Shown: in pieces, positions 7,031 through 10,580 of the stretch
Layout of the letters: each line of letters starts with the position of its first letter
Numbering within the stretch: the first letter of the stretch is position 1
DNA from: Desulfuromonadaceae bacterium
GTDB taxonomy: Bacteria > Desulfobacterota > Desulfuromonadia > Geobacterales > Pseudopelobacteraceae
Length of the DNA stretch: 10,580 nt
Reading direction: 5' to 3'
Assembly: GCA_028686145.1 (NCBI GenBank)
Contig: JAQUCQ010000087.1
Coordinates: forward strand, 1-10,580
Notes under the pieces: model-generated
Seen by the model: the letters and a program-made list of their open reading frames with translations, nothing else
Database searches by the model: none
What the model was told of the DNA's origin: nothing
Position numbers and translations under genes: made by a program

Positions 7031-7057
7031 GTTTATATACTTGTTTATCTGCGTCAG

Positions 7058-9607
7058 TCAGGCAGGGGCAGACAGGACAGAATACAGCGATTTGCTAATC
7101 TCTTCAATAATGTACGGTTTAACAATGACCCCCTTAAAACCGAAGGCCTTGTAATTGGACATAATTGGATCGTTTGAATACCCGCTAGAAACAAAAGCTT
7201 TCACGTGCGGATCAATCTCCAGCAGTTTTTTTATAGCTTCTTTACCACCCATCCCTCCAGGAATTGTCAAGTCCATGATGACCGCATCAAAAGGCCGTTG
7301 GTTGGCAAGGGCAGTTTGATAACGAGTTATCGTTTCCTCACCGTTTTTAGCAAATGAAGCGGTATAGCCAAGGTGGCCGAGAATTATTCCGGCAACATCC
7401 CTGATCATTTCTTCGTCGTCCATGACCAGAACGTGCCCGGTACCGTCAACAACAAGCTGTGTTATTGGCGACTCCAGTGAATTGGTTTCTGGGGATGCGG
7501 GGAGAAAAATATGAAAAGTTGATCCTTTCCCCGGAATTGAATCAATGGTTATGCAGCCGCTATGATTCTTAATAACCGAATAGGATGTGGCAAGGCCAAG
7601 ACCGCTTCCTGTCTTTTTGGTAGTAAAATAAGGATCGAATATTCTGAGCAAGTGCTCGCTGGATATACCTTTCCCGGTATCTCGAATGCTGATGTGGATA
7701 TAGTTCCCGTGCGGCAGCGGCAAGTTGTCAGAGTCGCTTTTCTCCAGATTCTCTGCGTCGATGAAGATTGCTCCACCATCAGGCATCGCTTGATCGGCGT
7801 TAAGCACCAGATTGTGTATCACCTGGCTGATTTGCCCGGCATCCATTTCCACCGGCCACAGGCTACTGGCAATATTGAAACAACAGCGAACATTTGCCCC
7901 CCTGAGGGCAAAGCCGGCCGAATCCGTGAGAATCTCAACAATCGAAGCGGTTTTTTTAACTGGCGCGCCACCCTTGGCAAAGGTCAGAAGCTGCTGCGTC
8001 AGGTCGCGGGCTCGGAATGCTGCTTTTTCAGCTTCTTCAAGCCGTTTATGGATTAGGTCACCAGGGTTGGCATGCATTGCCGCAATGGAAATGTTGCCGA
8101 TAATTCCCGTGAGCATATTATTGAAATCATGGGCAATGCCCCCGGCAAGAACTCCAAGCGACTCAAGCTTTTCGGCCCGCTGTAGATTGGTTTCCAGGAC
8201 TTGTTGTTCGCTGATATCGCGAAACACAAGAACCGTACCGACAACGGCATTTTCAGCGTTGCAAATAGGCGCGCCGCTGTCGGCAATTACCCGGACCGTA
8301 CCATCCTTGGCAATGAGAGTTGAATGGGTATCCAGTGAAATGACCGTTCCGGTTTTCAGCATTTTTTCAGCAAGATTTTCACACCGTTTCCCAGTTTTTT
8401 CACTGATAATGTGGAACACTTCTTCCAGCGGCTGGCCGCAAGCTTCCAACTGACTCCAGCCGGTGAGCTGTTCAGCTATCTTGTTGATCAAAACAACTCT
8501 CCCGGATGTATCAGTAGTGATCACACCATCACCAATACTTCGCAGAGTAACGGCCAGCTGCTCTTTTTCTGCGGCCAAAGCTTCTTCAGACAGTTTATGC
8601 CACGACATATCTCGGAAAATACTGCGAGTGGCAATTGGAACCCCATTAATAAATTTACAGTTGGCACTTCCTTCAACAGTGATTTTCCGCCCGTCCTTAC
8701 TGACGAAAACCACCTCCACATGGCTGACTTCCTGCCCTTCCATAACCCGCTGGAATAGCTCACTGCAGTGACTATGGCATGAGGGGTCAATGATATCGAA
8801 GATACGCAGGTTCTCAATTTCCTGTTCGCTGTAACCAAGTACTTTCCGCCAGGCCCGGTTGACATAGATAAAACGGCCATCGGGAGCAACACTCTGGATC
8901 AGGTCGTTTGCATTTTCAAACAGGTCGCGATACCGCTCTTCACTTTCGCGCAGGGCCTCTTCCTTCAGCATACGCTCGGTAACGTCAAGGTAGACTGCCA
9001 GACAGTTGCTAATCATGCCATCCAGATCGTGGATGGGCGTGACTATTATTTCATAGCTACGCCCACGATTTTCCCAATTATTGAATCTTACCGGTTTATT
9101 TGTCGCAATCGCCTTGTTGAACTGACACAACTCGTACGGGACATTCCCCCCACAGATCAGTTCCAGGCACGTTTTACCGATAATATCGCCGTCATCTCTC
9201 TCAGAAAAGAAAAAATCCTTCATTTTTTGATTTAACGAATGAATAGTCCTGTCTTTATTCAGGAGCATGAAACCAATTCCCGCGGCATCTAATATGGCAA
9301 TGTTTTTTTCGTTGGCCAGAAGTAGCTCAGCATTCGTATGGTGGAGATGGCCCAAGATCTGCCTAAATGAGTCACAGATAATGCCAATGGGATCCAGTTC
9401 AATAAGAGTTTCGTCATCTAGCCCCTCTTGTCCGAGCGGCAAAGTACCCATTACGGTCAGCATCTGGTTGACCTTGGCACGGATATAATCGTTTTGGAAT
9501 CCCAGCTTGGCTCGCAATTTGGCATTTTCCCGAGTCAACCGGTTGATTTCCTGATTTAAGAGAGAGACGTCGACATTGGCGTTACTGTTCTCATGGTCTT
9601 TTGTCAT
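7058..9607 (-). CDS. Soluble three-PAS hybrid sensor histidine kinase with C-terminal receiver
   Basis: This 849-residue kinase has no membrane segment and should be cytoplasmic. In order: a short N-terminal coiled coil (about 15-40), three PAS domains (about 100-215, 222-340, 350-470), a HisKA dimerisation domain with phosphorylated H493 in GGIAHDFNN, an ATPase domain with N-box (HNLVLNADQA), RDTGKGI and GSGLGLA motifs, and a receiver (about 725-845) with MDDEE, phospho-acceptor D779 in MDLTIPGG and a conserved KP. It has no DNA-binding or enzymatic output, so phosphate must pass to another protein, not identifiable here. PAS1 carries a cysteine cluster (C147, C152, C161). I prefer the ATG at 9607, with GAAGGA 10 nt upstream; the ATG at 9631 (8 more residues) has no ribosome site. 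It follows the TusA-like gene by 56 nt on the same strand, which hints at a sulfur-related signal but does not prove one. Confidence 0.9.
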   Translation of the reverse strand: MTKDHENSNANVDVSLLNQEINRLTRENAKLRAKLGFQNDYIRAKVNQMLTVMGTLPLGQEGLDDETLIELDPIGIICDSFRQILGHLHHTNAELLLANEKNIAILDAAGIGFMLLNKDRTIHSLNQKMKDFFFSERDDGDIIGKTCLELICGGNVPYELCQFNKAIATNKPVRFNNWENRGRSYEIIVTPIHDLDGMISNCLAVYLDVTERMLKEEALRESEERYRDLFENANDLIQSVAPDGRFIYVNRAWRKVLGYSEQEIENLRIFDIIDPSCHSHCSELFQRVMEGQEVSHVEVVFVSKDGRKITVEGSANCKFINGVPIATRSIFRDMSWHKLSEEALAAEKEQLAVTLRSIGDGVITTDTSGRVVLINKIAEQLTGWSQLEACGQPLEEVFHIISEKTGKRCENLAEKMLKTGTVISLDTHSTLIAKDGTVRVIADSGAPICNAENAVVGTVLVFRDISEQQVLETNLQRAEKLESLGVLAGGIAHDFNNMLTGIIGNISIAAMHANPGDLIHKRLEEAEKAAFRARDLTQQLLTFAKGGAPVKKTASIVEILTDSAGFALRGANVRCCFNIASSLWPVEMDAGQISQVIHNLVLNADQAMPDGGAIFIDAENLEKSDSDNLPLPHGNYIHISIRDTGKGISSEHLLRIFDPYFTTKKTGSGLGLATSYSVIKNHSGCITIDSIPGKGSTFHIFLPASPETNSLESPITQLVVDGTGHVLVMDDEEMIRDVAGIILGHLGYTASFAKNGEETITRYQTALANQRPFDAVIMDLTIPGGMGGKEAIKKLLEIDPHVKAFVSSGYSNDPIMSNYKAFGFKGVIVKPYIIEEISKSLYSVLSAPA

Positions 9608-9641
9608 CTTGCCGGATTCCTTCACTTTCATATTACGTACT

Positions 9642-9664
9642 GCGGAAAATTGGTGTTTTCCCGC
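9642..9664 (-). other. Hairpin between the TusA-like gene and the hybrid kinase gene
   Basis: GCGGAAAA (9642-9649) and TTTTCCCGC (9656-9664) form an 8-bp stem with one bulged base and a 6-nt loop, starting at the last base of the TusA-like stop codon. Read leftward it is not followed by a U-run, so it is not a standard intrinsic terminator. It could stabilise the upstream message end or lower read-through into the kinase gene. Confidence 0.35.
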
Positions 9665-9915
9665 TATGGCTTAGTAATCGTAATAGTGTAGTAACGTTGA
9701 CATTTTTGAACATCTACCTTGAAGCCCATGTTGGATGCTGCTTCCGGAATTGTGTGGGTACCGTCCCTGCTGTCGGTTTTGAATAACAGAACAACCGTGC
9801 CGTCCGTGAGTTGGGAGCTATATTTGTTTAGTTCGCGTAACGCTACAAGCAATGAAGCCGGGCAGATTTGTCCGCAGATGTCGAACTCGATAAGTTGAAA
9901 AGTGTCAGTAGCCAT
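9664..9915 (-). CDS. TusA/SirA-family sulfur carrier protein
   Basis: This 83-residue protein has the TusA fold signature: a first strand, then the active cysteine at the start of helix 1 (CGQICPASLLVALREL), with C18 in the sulfur-carrying position and C14 four residues before it. TusA-like proteins carry sulfur as a persulfide, or work with membrane sulfur transporters. The canonical CPxP motif reads CPAS here, without the second proline. The length is normal for a single-domain member; there is no DsrE domain as in YedF. The ATG at 9915 has GGAG 7 nt upstream. The gene lies 116 nt downstream of a YeeE/YedE transporter gene on the same strand, the usual partner of such small proteins, so a role in accepting imported thiosulfate sulfur is likely but inferred. 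Confidence 0.85.
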   Translation of the reverse strand: MATDTFQLIEFDICGQICPASLLVALRELNKYSSQLTDGTVVLLFKTDSRDGTHTIPEAASNMGFKVDVQKCQRYYTITITKP

Positions 9916-9945
9916 GCACGAACTCCAGCAAGGAAAAAGCTGTTA

Positions 9946-9951
9946 TTTATA
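9946..9951 (-). promoter_or_regulatory. Possible -10 element ahead of the TusA-like gene
   Basis: On the minus strand TATAAA lies 30 nt before the ATG at 9915. No good -35 hexamer is found 16-18 nt upstream (the best TTGAAC is only 5 nt away), so an independent promoter is possible but weakly supported. Confidence 0.18.
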
Positions 9952-10011
9952 GACACGTTCAAGTAGCATGGTGTGGCATATGCAGAATTATTCGGGATAG
10001 GTGATTTACAT

Positions 10012-10036
10012 ACCATATTGATGGTGAAATTTCACC
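10012..10036. repeat. Overlapping inverted repeats at the 3' end of the transporter gene
   Basis: ACCAT (10012-10016) and ATGGT (10021-10025) form an inverted repeat with a 4-nt centre. It overlaps a perfect 14-bp palindrome GGTGAAATTTCACC at 10023-10036, which contains the transporter stop codon. A third palindrome, GCATATGC, lies at 9976-9983. None is followed by a T-run in the leftward direction, so they look more like protein-binding or RNA-processing sites than a terminator. Confidence 0.4.
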
Positions 10037-10580
10037 GCCTTATTACACACCGGGAGAGAATTTGACTTCCTAACCACGCTCCTGGGAAAAGCCCTACAAC
10101 AAAGAGCAGGCTCTGAGCTGCTAGGATCGGTATCCCACCAAGAAGATGCCAGACATTGCAACCAGGCGCCATACGTGAGGCAAGTCCCATGATGACACCA
10201 CCAATTGCTGCAGACAAGTAATGCTGCCAAGGTAGTTTTACATACACTCTGAATTCATTTAAAAGTACTGCAGAAAGGGTTCCGCCGAGCATGATCCCGG
10301 CAACAACCGGAAACTGGATCAAAGCAATTGCGTCTAGTCCTGGTCCAGGACCGCCCCTAAGCTGCATGCCGGTTACCGGTTGTTGATAGGTAAGGGGTAA
10401 CGATTTGAAATAGGCCAGTTTTTGGAGATGTGTGCTAAAAAACAATGCTTCGAGTGAGCCGGCAATTTTTGCATATGCAGTTGTAATTCCCAACGGCATG
10501 CCGATGGCAACATACGATATAACGCCAAGTAGTGAAAGGATGAGCGCCGCCTGCCATGGCTGCACAGAACCGGTTAACAA
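10032..10580 (-). CDS. YeeE/YedE-family sulfur (thiosulfate) transporter, 5' end cut by the window edge
   Basis: The visible 182 residues are the C-terminal part of an inner-membrane protein of the sulfur-transport (YeeE/YedE, TsuA-like) family. Hydrophobic helices recur throughout, and the hallmark stretch GLASRMAPGCNVWHLLGG followed by LFVVGLFPGAWLG near the end identifies the family. The cysteine in APGCN corresponds to a conserved cysteine implicated in thiosulfate handling in characterised members (family knowledge). An earlier GMPLGITTAY segment looks like the matching loop of the first half-repeat. The first visible codon is TTG and is probably internal, so the real start lies to the right of the window; whether it is the long single-chain form or a split form cannot be told. 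The TGA at 10032-10034 lies inside a palindrome. The TusA-like gene follows after 116 nt, as expected for this transporter type. Confidence 0.85.
   Translation of the reverse strand: MLTGSVQPWQAALILSLLGVISYVAIGMPLGITTAYAKIAGSLEALFFSTHLQKLAYFKSLPLTYQQPVTGMQLRGGPGPGLDAIALIQFPVVAGIMLGGTLSAVLLNEFRVYVKLPWQHYLSAAIGGVIMGLASRMAPGCNVWHLLGGIPILAAQSLLFVVGLFPGAWLGSQILSRCVIRR

Noticed and set aside
7031..7057. Search for a bidirectional terminator between the convergent prsR and hybrid kinase genes
   Set aside because: The 27 nt between the stops contain no stem-loop that I can find.
7562..8453. Long overlapping plus-strand ORFs within the hybrid kinase gene
   Set aside because: They are antisense to the HisKA, ATPase and PAS3 coding sequence, which has clear conserved motifs, so they are frame shadows.
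8764..8785. CHSHC sequence in PAS2 of the hybrid kinase, considered as a metal site
   Set aside because: To my recollection, PAS domains of this subtype often have His and Cys at these positions in an otherwise ordinary helix; no further ligands are evident.

Overview
The window is a block of bacterial signal-transduction genes: three sigma-54 enhancer-binding proteins, two histidine kinases and part of a sulfur-uptake locus. The combination of the exosortase/PEP-CTERM regulatory pair PrsK/PrsR, a large soluble multi-PAS hybrid kinase and a YeeE/YedE-TusA pair suggests a Gram-negative environmental bacterium, most likely a Geobacter/Desulfuromonas-type deltaproteobacterium. That placement is inferred from gene families and not proven. 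Coding DNA looks about half GC; the central intergenic region is clearly more AT-rich.

Left part (90-2970, minus strand): two tandem paralogous NtrC-type regulators, 37 nt apart, read leftward as one likely operon from a sigma-70-like promoter near 3075-3102. The downstream copy has a normal receiver. The upstream copy has a degenerate receiver (phospho-acceptor Asp replaced by Glu, conserved Lys by Arg, the beta3-alpha3 loop shortened), but an intact AAA+ domain and Fis-type helix-turn-helix. At the extreme left edge a reading frame on the plus strand may be the tail of a gene converging on them.

Centre (2971-3568): an AT-rich divergent regulatory region of about 600 nt. It holds the promoter above, a sigma-54-like -24 element, a doubtful small minus-strand ORF, and a cluster of repeated short motifs (three copies of one heptamer in both orientations) just upstream of prsK.

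Centre-right (3569-7030, plus strand): prsK (membrane sensor kinase) and prsR (sigma-54 response regulator), 12 nt apart. This is the pair that accompanies exosortase/PEP-CTERM exopolysaccharide and biofilm systems; no exosortase or PEP-CTERM gene lies in the window.

Right part (7058-10580, minus strand): a YeeE/YedE-type membrane transporter (cut by the right edge), a TusA-like sulfur carrier and a soluble three-PAS hybrid histidine kinase, all leftward and ending convergently with prsR. The first two look like a thiosulfate or other sulfur uptake unit; the kinase may be co-transcribed with them.

The most unusual points are the phosphomimic-like receiver in one of the duplicated regulators, the GAFSGA variant of the sigma-54 contact loop in PrsR, and the repeated heptamer cluster upstream of prsK. 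No mobile element, CRISPR array, rRNA or tRNA was seen.
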